DNA of 64,000 nt from DATBGO01 sp963785765. Its GTDB lineage: Bacteria > Actinomycetota > Actinomycetes > Streptosporangiales > Streptosporangiaceae. Below, piece by piece: positions 42,958-50,147 of this stretch (the first letter of the stretch is position 1; every line of letters begins with the position of its first letter). The stretch covers positions 930,001-994,000 of the forward strand of contig CAWAWM010000008.1 of the NCBI GenBank assembly GCA_963785765.1, in the 5' to 3' direction. The notes under the pieces were generated by a model. The model was not told the origin of the DNA. It saw only the letters and a list, made by a program, of their open reading frames with translations, and made no database searches. The translations under genes and the position numbers were made by a program.

Positions 42958-43769
42958 ATACGGAAGAACAGGTTCAGGAACCGGTCGGCCAGCGCCTCGT
43001 CGCCCCGCACGGTACCTGCGTTCATCCGGCCGAAGGTGGTCAGGACCAGGCTGCCGGCGTCGAAGTCGAGCACCGTCGGCAGGTCCGCGACGCTGCCCGG
43101 CTCGTAGGCCAGGCCCTGGTCGCTGACCGAGACCCGGTAGTCGCCGCCGTTGCGCCCGCTGACCCTGATGCCGATGGTAAACGGCGTCAGGTCGGCGGTC
43201 GGCTTGACGGTGGACTGCCAGATGATGAACATGAACGGCACCAGCAGGTCGGCCGCGTCACCGGAGATGCCGTGCGCGCTCCCGGTGCCCTGCTTGATGT
43301 CCCAGGTGTGCACGCCGTAGTCCATCAGCTGGCCGGCCGCGTAAATGAACGCGGGCACGCTGCCCATGTAGAAATGCGGGACCAGCAATCCCGTCCACTC
43401 CTGTTCGCTGAGCGGTTCCAGGATGCCCATCATCTTGTCGAGGTCGCCGCGCGCCCGCGCCATCAGCGCCGGCTGGGAGATCTCGCGTAGGGTCTTCGCG
43501 TGCTCGCCGGCTCGCTCGTGCATCCCGGCCAGGCCATAAGCCTGCGGTGCGGCCGCGCCGCTGCGGGCCGTGTCGAAGGCCTCGAAGTAGCCCTCCGTCG
43601 TGTCGACCAGGTGCCCGATCACGTCCCGGACCTGCCAGTTCTCGCAGGCCGTCGGCGCCTCCCAGGCACCGGGCTGCTCGGCCAGCGCGAACATCCGCGA
43701 CGCCTCGTCGCGGACGACGCGCAAGATCGTGTCCTTGCCCGCATAGGTCATGGCGTTCCACTCGCTCAT
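42954..43769 (-). CDS. Maleylpyruvate isomerase/DinB-fold protein with SCP2-like tail
   Basis: 271 residues. The N-terminal metal-binding bundle has CENWQVRDVIGHLVDTTEGYF and QLMDYGVHTWDIKQG with His ligands. The C-terminal part (about 175-265) resembles an SCP2-like domain. It is the third protein of this general fold in the window (also 10330 and 25713). Such proteins often depend on mycothiol; the reaction is unknown. Upstream, 43770-43879 is a 110-base gap without a recognisable gene. Confidence 0.72.
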   Translation of the reverse strand: MSEWNAMTYAGKDTILRVVRDEASRMFALAEQPGAWEAPTACENWQVRDVIGHLVDTTEGYFEAFDTARSGAAAPQAYGLAGMHERAGEHAKTLREISQPALMARARGDLDKMMGILEPLSEQEWTGLLVPHFYMGSVPAFIYAAGQLMDYGVHTWDIKQGTGSAHGISGDAADLLVPFMFIIWQSTVKPTADLTPFTIGIRVSGRNGGDYRVSVSDQGLAYEPGSVADLPTVLDFDAGSLVLTTFGRMNAGTVRGDEALADRFLNLFFRI

Positions 43770-43879
43770 GCCTGTCCCCTCTCCCGCGTGGCTTACATAC
43801 GAACCTCAGCGCAGGGCCCGGCCAGGTGTCAATGGATGCCGGCGTGGCGCAACCGGGAGGTCAGCGGTTTAGCGGTCAC

Positions 43880-44740
43880 TCAGCCGGGGGAGCTGGCCAG
43901 GTGCAGGCCGGCCAGCGCCGCGCCGTAACGCATTGCCACCAGCTGTCCGACGGCCGGATGCGCGCCCAGCGGCCGGGAACAAGGCGCGCCAGTGCGGGCG
44001 CAAACGGCGGCCAGCTCGTCAGGATCGGTCTCCGGGCCGATCACGCAGGGCGCGATCGCCGCACGGCTGACGCCCGCATCGCGCAGCCGGGCCAGGGCGG
44101 CGTCCAGACCCTGCGGATCGCCGAGCGAGGCCGGGACGGTCGGGGCGGCCAGCCTGGCCGCGAGGAGCACCGCGGTGACACCGGCGGCACTGACCGCCGC
44201 ATCACCGCCGTCAGCCAGCACCACGACGCCGTTGGCGGTCGCGACGATACTGAGCCCGCGCGCCCGGGTTTCCCTGGCCAGCCCGGCTTCAGCCAGGCGG
44301 GCGTGCAGCACCTCGGCGAGCATCGGATGCGGGCCCAGGTGGCCGGCCAGCAGGATCGAGGCCTCGGCCCGGCCGATCAGATCCTCCAGCGCCTCGTCGA
44401 TCAGCGGATTCGGGCCGGCCAGCAGCGGGACCACCACCGCCCGGGGGGCCGAACCCGCACTGACCATTTCGTCGAAAATCAGGGCATCAGCCAGGCGGTG
44501 CTCAGGCCCGTCCAGGTAGCCGACCCTGACCTCAGCGCCGGAACAGGACATCCCGGCGGTGGCCGCGACCTGCTCAGCGAGCTCGTCGCTGACGCTGCCT
44601 GCCGCGCCAGGCACGGCCAGCACCAGAGCCGGCGCGTCGGAGGGCAGGGTGAGGCGGTGCGGGCTGCGGTGACGCCCAGGCGGCAGCGAACGGCCGGTGC
44701 GCCGCGGCAGCGGGGTCAGGCCCGGGCTGGGATTGGTCAC
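43880..44740 (-). CDS. CbiX-like sirohydrochlorin chelatase family protein
   Basis: About 286 residues with two chelatase-like halves (VLAVPGAAGS...GYLDG..., then VVVPLLAG...LGPHPMLAEVL). The family inserts cobalt, iron or nickel into tetrapyrroles. The first metal His of CbiX (normally in an AHGS motif) is missing here (AVPGAAGS), while the second His (GPHP) is kept. Actinomycetes have many such degenerate CbiX proteins whose function is unknown. The GTG at 44740 fits a leaderless start 8 bases after a TAACAT -10 box; the ATG at 44773 is an alternative. Confidence 0.65.
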   Translation of the reverse strand: MTNPSPGLTPLPRRTGRSLPPGRHRSPHRLTLPSDAPALVLAVPGAAGSVSDELAEQVAATAGMSCSGAEVRVGYLDGPEHRLADALIFDEMVSAGSAPRAVVVPLLAGPNPLIDEALEDLIGRAEASILLAGHLGPHPMLAEVLHARLAEAGLARETRARGLSIVATANGVVVLADGGDAAVSAAGVTAVLLAARLAAPTVPASLGDPQGLDAALARLRDAGVSRAAIAPCVIGPETDPDELAAVCARTGAPCSRPLGAHPAVGQLVAMRYGAALAGLHLASSPG

Positions 44741-44826
44741 GCTGAGGTATGTTAATCGGGATTCACCGGGCATGATCGTCGTTTCCGGATGTTGCGCCCG
44801 GCTCCGGGTCCTGCTCGCGCGCTGTG

Positions 44827-45207
44827 CTAGTCCGAATTCAGCATGCTGTGATAGACGGCGAGCAGGGCCGCCTTCTGCTGTTCAGTCAGCCGGTCTTCGG
44901 CCTCGATGGCGTGCTGGACGCCCTTCGTGTCCGGCTTGGCGATCGCTTCGGCCCAGTCGTCACCCTGCAGCAGGCCGGCCTGGATGAGCAGGGTCTCGGC
45001 GGAAACGTTGAGCGCGTCGGCGATCAGCCTGATGACCCGCACCGATGGCTGGTGCAGGCCGCGCTCGATCTGGCTGAGGTAAGGGTTGGACAGCCTGGTC
45101 CGCTCGGCGAGCTGGCGCAGCGACAGATTCGCAAGCTTGCGCCGGCTGCGGATGAAGGCGCCGAGCGCTTCCATCTGGCCTTCCCACTGATCCTTCATGT
45201 CTTTCAT
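44827..45207 (-). CDS. XRE-family helix-turn-helix regulator
   Basis: 126 residues. The central HTH (LGAFIRSRRKLANLSLRQLAERTRLSNPYLSQIERG as short motifs) is followed by a SAETLLIQAGLL segment that closely resembles mycobacterial Rv0474. In mycobacteria Rv0474 lies directly next to hbhA (Rv0475); here the HbhA/phasin-like gene is also the neighbour, which supports the comparison. ATG at 45207 chosen as it begins at the conserved part; in-frame codons upstream read through the palindrome at 45229-45260. Confidence 0.85.
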   Translation of the reverse strand: MKDMKDQWEGQMEALGAFIRSRRKLANLSLRQLAERTRLSNPYLSQIERGLHQPSVRVIRLIADALNVSAETLLIQAGLLQGDDWAEAIAKPDTKGVQHAIEAEDRLTEQQKAALLAVYHSMLNSD

Positions 45208-45228
45208 GATCACCCCAACTGCGACTGG

Positions 45229-45260
45229 CCGTGCCTGCTCACTGTAGTGAGCAGGCACGG
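45229..45260. promoter_or_regulatory. 32-bp perfect palindrome upstream of the XRE gene
   Basis: Arms of 15 bp (45229-45243 and 45246-45260) with a 2-base centre, 22 bases before the XRE gene start. It is probably the operator of the XRE regulator. It could also form a strong hairpin in RNA, but the separate terminator at 45277-45304 makes the operator reading better. Confidence 0.6.
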
Positions 45261-45276
45261 TCGGCACTGCCATGGC

Positions 45277-45304
45277 CCGTGAGCCGGGGCGAACCGGCTC
45301 ACGG
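45277..45304 (-). terminator. Terminator of the HbhA-like gene
   Basis: Perfect 11-bp stem (45277-45287 with 45294-45304, 6-base loop) starting 7 bases after the stop of the minus-strand gene at 45312. Confidence 0.6.
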
Positions 45305-45311
45305 CGCGCTG

Positions 45312-46202
45312 TTACTTCTTCGCGGACCGCGGCTTCCTGGCCGTGGCAGTCTTGGTCGCGGTGGTCTTCGCGGCCTTGGGGGCGGCCTTGGCGCTCGGGG
45401 CGCTCGGCTGCTTGGTCACGGTGGCCGGCGTGACGTGCTGGCCACCGTTCAGCGGCGCGGCGGCCTTGCGGACCTGGTGCAGCTGCTTGGTCATCGGCTC
45501 GGTCAGCGGCGCTGCGGCCTTGCGGACCTGGTGCAGCTGCTTGGTCATCGGCTCGGTCAGCGGCGCGGCGGCCTTGCGGACCTGCTCGGTCAGCGGCGCG
45601 GCGGCCTTGCGGACCTCATGCATCTGCTTGACCCACGGGTCGCCGGCGTGCCGCATCTGCTCGGCCAGCGGCGCAACGGCCTTGCGGTACTCGTGCATCT
45701 GCTCGACCCACGGGTCGCGGGCGTGCCGCATCTGCTCGGTCAGCGGCGCAACGGCCTTGCGGTACTCGTGCATCTGCTCGACCCACGGGTCGCGGGCGTG
45801 CCGCATCTGCTCGGTCAGCGGCGCAACGGCCTTGCGGTACTCGTGCATCTGCTCGACCCACGGGTCGCTGGCGTGGCGCATCTGCTCGGTCAGCGGCGCG
45901 GCGGCCTTGCGGACCTGGTGCATCTGCTTGGTCCATGGCTCTGCGGCGTCCCGGACCTGGGCAGCGAACCTGCGCTGCGCAACGCGCAGCTGCTCGGCAA
46001 AGTCGTGGGCGTTCGCAATCAGCGTCTCCCGGCCCGGCAGCTTGGCGGGCAGTGACTGGGACAGCTCAGGCCGCTGAGGCCGCATCGACTGTGCCGCGTC
46101 CTTCCAGGCCCGGACCGTGCCGTTCATGTTTTCCTGGCCCTTGCGGACCTGATCAGCGATCTTATTCTGCAGGTCCTTCGGGACAATGCGGGTGTCAATC
46201 AT
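45312..46202 (-). CDS. HbhA/phasin-like coiled-coil protein with 25-residue repeats
   Basis: 296 residues. N-terminal amphipathic helix (about 1-85), then about five 25-residue repeats of the form A-x-D-P-W-V-E-Q-M-H-E-Y-R-K-A and APLTEQMRH (about 86-209), two 18-residue shorter repeats (about 210-245), and a Lys/Ala/Thr-rich basic tail (TATKTATARKPRSAKK). No signal peptide. Mycobacterial HbhA has the same plan of helical body plus Lys/Ala tail and sits next to an XRE gene, as here; related Rhodococcus proteins coat lipid droplets. A role on lipid or polyester granules, or in DNA or heparin binding by the tail, is inferred. A GAGGAGG site precedes the ATG. Confidence 0.7.
   Translation of the reverse strand: MIDTRIVPKDLQNKIADQVRKGQENMNGTVRAWKDAAQSMRPQRPELSQSLPAKLPGRETLIANAHDFAEQLRVAQRRFAAQVRDAAEPWTKQMHQVRKAAAPLTEQMRHASDPWVEQMHEYRKAVAPLTEQMRHARDPWVEQMHEYRKAVAPLTEQMRHARDPWVEQMHEYRKAVAPLAEQMRHAGDPWVKQMHEVRKAAAPLTEQVRKAAAPLTEPMTKQLHQVRKAAAPLTEPMTKQLHQVRKAAAPLNGGQHVTPATVTKQPSAPSAKAAPKAAKTTATKTATARKPRSAKK
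45468..45947 (-). repeat. 75-bp and 54-bp coding tandem repeats
   Basis: Five 75-base units (about 45576-45947), three nearly identical, followed by two 54-base units (about 45468-45575), all in frame within the HbhA-like gene. The near identity of neighbouring copies suggests recent expansion. Confidence 0.9.
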
Positions 46203-46336
46203 GGCTCCTCCTCAGTCCTCTTCTACTGCTAACTATACCTAGCAGACGCGCGGTATGTCAAGCACGGTCCGGTCGGGCACGATCGGTGAGCCCCGGCGGT
46301 CAGGCCCCGCGGCCTTGACGATCGTGATGAGCCGAG

Positions 46337-46447
46337 ATGATGATGATGTCAATGTTCGACGAGGATGCCCTGCTCGCCGCCCTGACCACGGTATGGGCCC
46401 GGGCGATCGGGGTGGATGCCTGGATACCGGCCCGGAGCGCCCGGTGA
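46337..46447 (+). CDS. 36-codon ORF coupled to the enoyl-CoA hydratase gene
   Basis: A run of ATG codons at 46337-46348 and another ATG at 46352 open a frame that ends in a TGA overlapping the GTG of the hydratase gene by 4 bases (GTGA). The peptide reads MFDEDALLAALTTVWARAIGVDAWIPARSAR, given here in parts: an acidic start, then ALTTVWARAIGVD, which resembles the first helix of acyl- or peptidyl-carrier domains. It could be a leader peptide or the remnant of a carrier protein. No clear ribosome site. Confidence 0.35.
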   Translation: MMMMSMFDEDALLAALTTVWARAIGVDAWIPARSAR

Positions 46448-47235
46448 CCTCGGCTGGACCCCGCGATGACCACCGCGAGGTGGTGACCACCAGCGCGGAC
46501 GGCGTGGCCACGATCACGCTGCACAACCCGGCCCGCAAGAACGCGATGACCGTGGCCGGCTGGGCAGCGTTGCGGGACGCGCTGCGCGAGGTCGCCGCGG
46601 GCCAGGACCGGGTGCTGGTGCTGACCGGCGCCGGCACTGACTTCTGTTCCGGCGCTGACCTGTCGGCCGGCGGTAGCGGCCGCCATCCGCTCCTCGACAT
46701 GCGGCTGGCTGGCGAGACCTGCCTGGCGCTGTACGACCTGCCGATCCCGACCATCGCGAGAGTGGACGGCGTGGCAGTGGGCGCCGGCATGAATATGGCG
46801 CTGGCCTGCGACTTCGTGATCGCGACGGTCCGGGCCAGGTTTTCGCAGATCTTCGTCAAGCGCGGCCTGTCGCCGGACTTCGGCGGGTCGTGGATCCTGC
46901 CCAGGCTGATCGGCCTGCACCGGGCCAAGCAACTCGTGCTGCTCGGCGATCTCATCGATGCGTCCGCGGCCGACCGGATGGGCCTGCTCTACCAGGTGGT
47001 CCTGGCCGACGGCCTCGACGAGGCGGTCGGCGAGCTCGCTGACCGGCTGAAATCCGGCCCGGCGCTGGCTGTCAGCCTGTCGAAACGGCTGCTCAACGAT
47101 TCGTTCCAGACCAGCATTGAACGCGCGCTCGACGACGAAGGCCGCGCCCAGGCGATCAACCTGACCTCCGCGGACGCGGCCGAGGCTCTGGCGGCCTTCC
47201 AGGAGAAGCGCGCGCCGGTGTTCCGGGGTCGATGA
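46444..47235 (+). CDS. Enoyl-CoA hydratase/isomerase family protein
   Basis: 263-residue crotonase-fold enzyme. Substrate- and oxyanion-hole motifs GAGTDFCSGADLS and DGVAVGAGMNMALACDFVIA are intact. The Glu/Asp pair positions around GLSPDFGGSW suggest isomerase- or hydrolase-type variation rather than strict crotonase. GTG start at 46444 chosen by the overlap with the short ORF and by family length; the longer frame from 46255 has a non-conserved Arg-rich start. It is followed 18 bases later by the HpaB/ligase chimera. Confidence 0.85.
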   Translation: MTSAGPRDDHREVVTTSADGVATITLHNPARKNAMTVAGWAALRDALREVAAGQDRVLVLTGAGTDFCSGADLSAGGSGRHPLLDMRLAGETCLALYDLPIPTIARVDGVAVGAGMNMALACDFVIATVRARFSQIFVKRGLSPDFGGSWILPRLIGLHRAKQLVLLGDLIDASAADRMGLLYQVVLADGLDEAVGELADRLKSGPALAVSLSKRLLNDSFQTSIERALDDEGRAQAINLTSADAAEALAAFQEKRAPVFRGR

Positions 47236-47253
47236 GGGTCGGGGGAGGGCGGC

Positions 47254-47700
47254 ATGCTGACCGGAGCGGACTGCAGGGCGTCGCTGCAGGACGGCCGGAG
47301 GGTCTACTTCCAAGGCAGGCTGATCACCGATCTGGCCGCCGAACCCGCCCTGGCCACGCCGCTGGAGGCGATCGCGGGTAACTACGACAAGTACTACTCC
47401 GCCGCGCCTGGTGCGGTGAACCCCGTGCTGACCGCCCCGCGCCCGCGCGTGCTGGAGGCGGCGGTGATCGGGGTGCCTGATGAGGAGTGGGGCGAACGGG
47501 TGCACGCGTTCGTGTCGCTGACCGGGGAAAGCGCCGCCGCCCCGGCGCAGCTGCAGGAATTCCTGGCCGGACGGCTGGCGTCGGTCAAGCGGCCGCGGAC
47601 CATCGAGGTACTCGCCGAGCTGCCGAAGAACTCGGTGGGCAAGATCGCCAAGGCCCAGCTGCGTGAGCCGTTCTGGCGGGACGCTGGCCGGCTGGTCTGA
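47254..47700 (+). CDS. Chimeric ORF: HpaB N-terminus fused to acyl-CoA synthetase C-terminus
   Basis: 148 residues from an ATG with a GGGGGAGGG site. Residues 1 to about 62 (MLTGADCRASLQDGRRVYFQ, NYDKYYSAAPGAVNP) match the start of 4-hydroxyphenylacetate 3-monooxygenase oxygenase (HpaB family). Residues about 66-148 (LEAAVIGVPDEEWGERVHAFV, PKNSVGKIAKAQLRE) match the C-terminal lid domain of a class I acyl-CoA synthetase with its catalytic Lys. Neither part can be a full enzyme. A deletion probably joined two neighbouring genes at about 47433-47450 in frame. Whether the product is made is unknown. Confidence 0.65.
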   Translation: MLTGADCRASLQDGRRVYFQGRLITDLAAEPALATPLEAIAGNYDKYYSAAPGAVNPVLTAPRPRVLEAAVIGVPDEEWGERVHAFVSLTGESAAAPAQLQEFLAGRLASVKRPRTIEVLAELPKNSVGKIAKAQLREPFWRDAGRLV

Positions 47701-47729
47701 GCCCGGGCGCCGCTGCGGGGCCGCCGCGG

Positions 47730-48347
47730 CTACTTGAGGATGTTCACCGCGCGGGCGACCACCAGCACCGCGATGACCAGGGATATCGCCTCCTGCGCCA
47801 TCATCATGAGCTTGGCCCAGGGCCGGATGGCCGAGACGTCAGTGGGGCTGAAGGCGGTCGCGGCCGTGAACGACAGATGCAGGTAGTCCAGGTACTTGGG
47901 GTACCAGCCCGGGCTGACATGCTCGGCGTTGATCATCTCCGGAAAGACGAAGGCGGGCCCGGTGGCGGAGCCGCGGGCCCGGGCCGCCGCGCCGCCGCGG
48001 TCGAGGTCCCAGTACCAGAGGCTGAACGCGATCACGTTGGTGAGCCAGATCGCGCCGCCGCTGGCCAGCAGGATGTTGGCGTCATTGGTGAAGGACGCCG
48101 CGGTCGTGATGGCGGCGATCAGGCGGATGGCGGCGACCGCGTTCACCGCCGAGATCAGGCCGATCAGCGAGCCGGTCAGGATGCGCAGCCAGGTGGAGTC
48201 GCGGTCGATGCGGCCCGGGTCGCCGATGATGATGATCCCCAGCAGGACGACCAGCACCAGGACGAACAGCCAACGGGCGTCTCCGGTCCTGAGCTGAGCG
48301 GGCAGCACGCCCCGCAGCGCGCCAGCGGCCAGCACCGCGACGGCCAT
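47730..48347 (-). CDS. Multi-pass membrane protein (DUF1345-like)
   Basis: 205 residues with about five predicted membrane helices: ARWLFVLVLVVLLGIIIIGDPGRID at the N-terminus, an IGLISAVNAVAAIRLIAAI helix, AIWLTNVIAFSLWYWDLDRGG, and a final pair around LSFTAATAFSPTDVSAI. The SFTAATAFSPTD segment resembles the pore-like end of DUF1345 and two-helix ion-channel proteins. Function unknown. The ATG at 48347 is the first in a clean context; farther upstream the DNA is repetitive. Confidence 0.65.
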   Translation of the reverse strand: MAVAVLAAGALRGVLPAQLRTGDARWLFVLVLVVLLGIIIIGDPGRIDRDSTWLRILTGSLIGLISAVNAVAAIRLIAAITTAASFTNDANILLASGGAIWLTNVIAFSLWYWDLDRGGAAARARGSATGPAFVFPEMINAEHVSPGWYPKYLDYLHLSFTAATAFSPTDVSAIRPWAKLMMMAQEAISLVIAVLVVARAVNILK

Positions 48348-48359
48348 CGGCCAGCGGCT

Positions 48360-48475
48360 TTCACCGGCCTGGTCAGGCCGGTACTTATCGGCCCGGTCCT
48401 GGTCGCGCAGGCTCTGGTCGGGCCGGTCCTGGTCAGGCCGGCTCTGGTCAGGCCAGGCTCGGCCGGTCCGGCCCG
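48360..48475. repeat. Degenerate CTGGTCAGGCCGG repeats
   Basis: Imperfect 13-15-base units around CCTGGTCAGGCCGG and CTCTGGTCGGGCCGG fill the region upstream of the membrane protein at 47730. Similar in character to the array at 17890. No conserved coding frame. Confidence 0.6.
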
Positions 48476-48586
48476 GGCGTGGTCACGGCAAGCCACGATG
48501 CCGGGCGGCCGCGCCGTGGCCATCACCCGCGCCGGGCGATGCGCTGGCGGCCGGCGACTGTCGGTGGCTGCGCTTAGCCTTGGGTC

Positions 48587-48988
48587 GTGGCTGAGAACGG
48601 TGTCGCAGAGCCGGACCCGGGGCCAGAGCCAGAGCCTGCGCCTGAGGCTGAGGCCGAGGCCAGGTACGAGGAGCTCGTGGATGCTCTGGTGGGGATCCCC
48701 GGGGTTACCCCGCCCCGGGGCGGCGGGGGTTTCGGGCGGACGGCGGTCCGCTGGGAACGCAAGATCTTCGTGATGTGGGTACGCGGGCAGCTGGTGCTGA
48801 AGCTGCCCGCCGACCGGGTGGCCGAGCTGATCGCGGACGGTGCGGGCGTCCGTTTCGACGCGAACAAAGGCACGCCGATGAGGGAATGGCTCAGCCTGGA
48901 CCCTGACTCGGACCTGGCCTGGCTGCCGCTGGCCCGCGAGGCGCTGGACTTCGCCCGCTCCGCGGCCAGCTCAGACGGTGGTGCCTAG
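48587..48988 (+). CDS. TfoX N-terminal/MmcQ-like small protein
   Basis: 133 residues, GTG start. An acidic Pro/Glu/Ala N-terminus (about 1-25) precedes a small alpha/beta domain: RYEELVDALVGIPGVTPP, KIFVMWVRGQLVLKLPADRV, and GTPMREWLSLDP. The pattern fits the TfoX-N/YjbR-MmcQ type fold found widely in actinomycetes. Function is unknown. The 3' end overlaps the convergent SDR gene by 18 bases. Confidence 0.65.
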   Translation: MAENGVAEPDPGPEPEPAPEAEAEARYEELVDALVGIPGVTPPRGGGGFGRTAVRWERKIFVMWVRGQLVLKLPADRVAELIADGAGVRFDANKGTPMREWLSLDPDSDLAWLPLAREALDFARSAASSDGGA

Positions 48989-49738
48989 CCCGCCGTCCAC
49001 CGGGATGACGGCCCCGGTGACGTAGGCCCCGGCCCGGGAGGCCAGGTAAACGGCGACACCGGCCATGTCATCCGGCAGGCCGATGCGGCGCAGCGGCGCC
49101 GCTTCGGCGATGGCGTCGCCGAAGGCCTGCAGGGTGGCGGCCATCATCTTGGACTCGAACGGCCCCGGTGCGACCGCGTTGACGGTGATCTGCCTGGGCC
49201 CCAGGTCCCTGGCCAGTACCCGGGTCAGGTGGTGCAGCCCGGCCTTGCTGGCCGAGTAGGAGTAGGTGGGCAGCAACGGCACGTGCAGGCCGTCGATGCT
49301 GCCAACGTTGATGACGCGGGCCGGGTCGTCCCTGGTCCCGGCGGCCTCCAGGAGCGGCAGGAAAGCCCGGGTGAGGAAGAACGGCGCCTTCAGGTTGAGG
49401 TCAACCACCTTGTCCCAGGCGGCGGCCGGGAACTCCTCGATCGGCGCGCCCCAGGTGGCCCCGGCGTTGTTGACCAGCACGTGCAGCGCTTGCTCCCGGT
49501 GTCCGATCTCCTCGGCGAGACGCAGGCATTCTGGCTCGGTGGACAGGTCGGCGGGGATAGCGGTGACGGGCCCGTATTGGCTGAGCTCCCGTTCTGCGGC
49601 GGCGCACGCGTCGGCCTTGCGGGAGCTGAGGTAGACCCTGGCCCCGGCCGACAGCAGCCCGCGCGCCATCATGAGCCCGATTCCGCGGGTACCGCCGGTG
49701 ACGACGGCGGTCTTTCCTGATAGGTCAAACAATTCCAT
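48971..49738 (-). CDS. SDR family oxidoreductase
   Basis: 255-residue classical short-chain dehydrogenase. TGGTRGIG cofactor motif, NNAGATWG, the catalytic Ser (NVGSIDG), and YSASK with the Tyr/Lys pair, then PGPFESKM. The YxxxK and NNAG motifs are intact. GRG-type cofactor loop with Arg after the second strand (SSRKAD) suggests NADP(H). Substrate unknown. The upstream gap to 49802 holds divergent promoters. Confidence 0.87.
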   Translation of the reverse strand: MELFDLSGKTAVVTGGTRGIGLMMARGLLSAGARVYLSSRKADACAAAERELSQYGPVTAIPADLSTEPECLRLAEEIGHREQALHVLVNNAGATWGAPIEEFPAAAWDKVVDLNLKAPFFLTRAFLPLLEAAGTRDDPARVINVGSIDGLHVPLLPTYSYSASKAGLHHLTRVLARDLGPRQITVNAVAPGPFESKMMAATLQAFGDAIAEAAPLRRIGLPDDMAGVAVYLASRAGAYVTGAVIPVDGGLGTTV

Positions 49739-49801
49739 GGACCCTCCATAAGTAACGACCTGAACCGTACCCCGCGGGCCGGTCTGGCATTATGGAAGGC
49801 A

Positions 49802-49981
49802 ATGAGCCCATCGAAATCCCGCCGCTTCCCCGTTACCGTCACCCAGCTCCCGGTCGTCCGCTGCCAGGTCTGCCAGCAGACCATCGCGTGTCGGCCCGGC
49901 CAGGCGAGCGCCGTCATGACCGAGCACTACCGCCGGATGCACCCGGACGTGCTCGCTGCCGCGGCTGATCGGCAGCTCTGA
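49802..49981 (+). CDS. 59-residue zinc-finger-like small protein
   Basis: Short ORF with a GGAAGG site 4 bases upstream of the ATG and codon use like its neighbours. It encodes a basic start (MSPSKSRRF), then VRCQVCQQTIACRPGQ with CxxC and a further Cys, and MTEHYRRMHPDV with His-x5-His spacing. Together they make a plausible single C2H2-type zinc site. Stand-alone mini zinc fingers occur in actinomycetes; function unknown. I think it is a real gene because the Cys and His pattern and the ribosome site coincide. Confidence 0.55.
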   Translation: MSPSKSRRFPVTVTQLPVVRCQVCQQTIACRPGQASAVMTEHYRRMHPDVLAAAADRQL

Positions 49982-50147
49982 GCCGGATCTGAGTCCCCCC
50001 GCCTGGCCGCGCACGCGGGCCGGTGTGATCAGGCTGCTCAGAGGGCACCACTACTGCGAACGGATCGCGGGCCGGCCGAGCCCGGGATCCGCCGGGGTGT
50101 GACGCTGCCGGCAGGCTGGCCGCCGCCGGCCTGGGGGAGGCTGGCTG

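Noticed and set aside
45570..45950. CRISPR-like array of regular 75-bp units
   Set aside because: Units are contiguous without unique spacers and are in frame in a protein gene.
45231..46055. Long plus-strand open frames opposite the HbhA-like gene
   Set aside because: They are antisense to the repetitive minus-strand gene and mirror its repeats; no ribosome site or family match.
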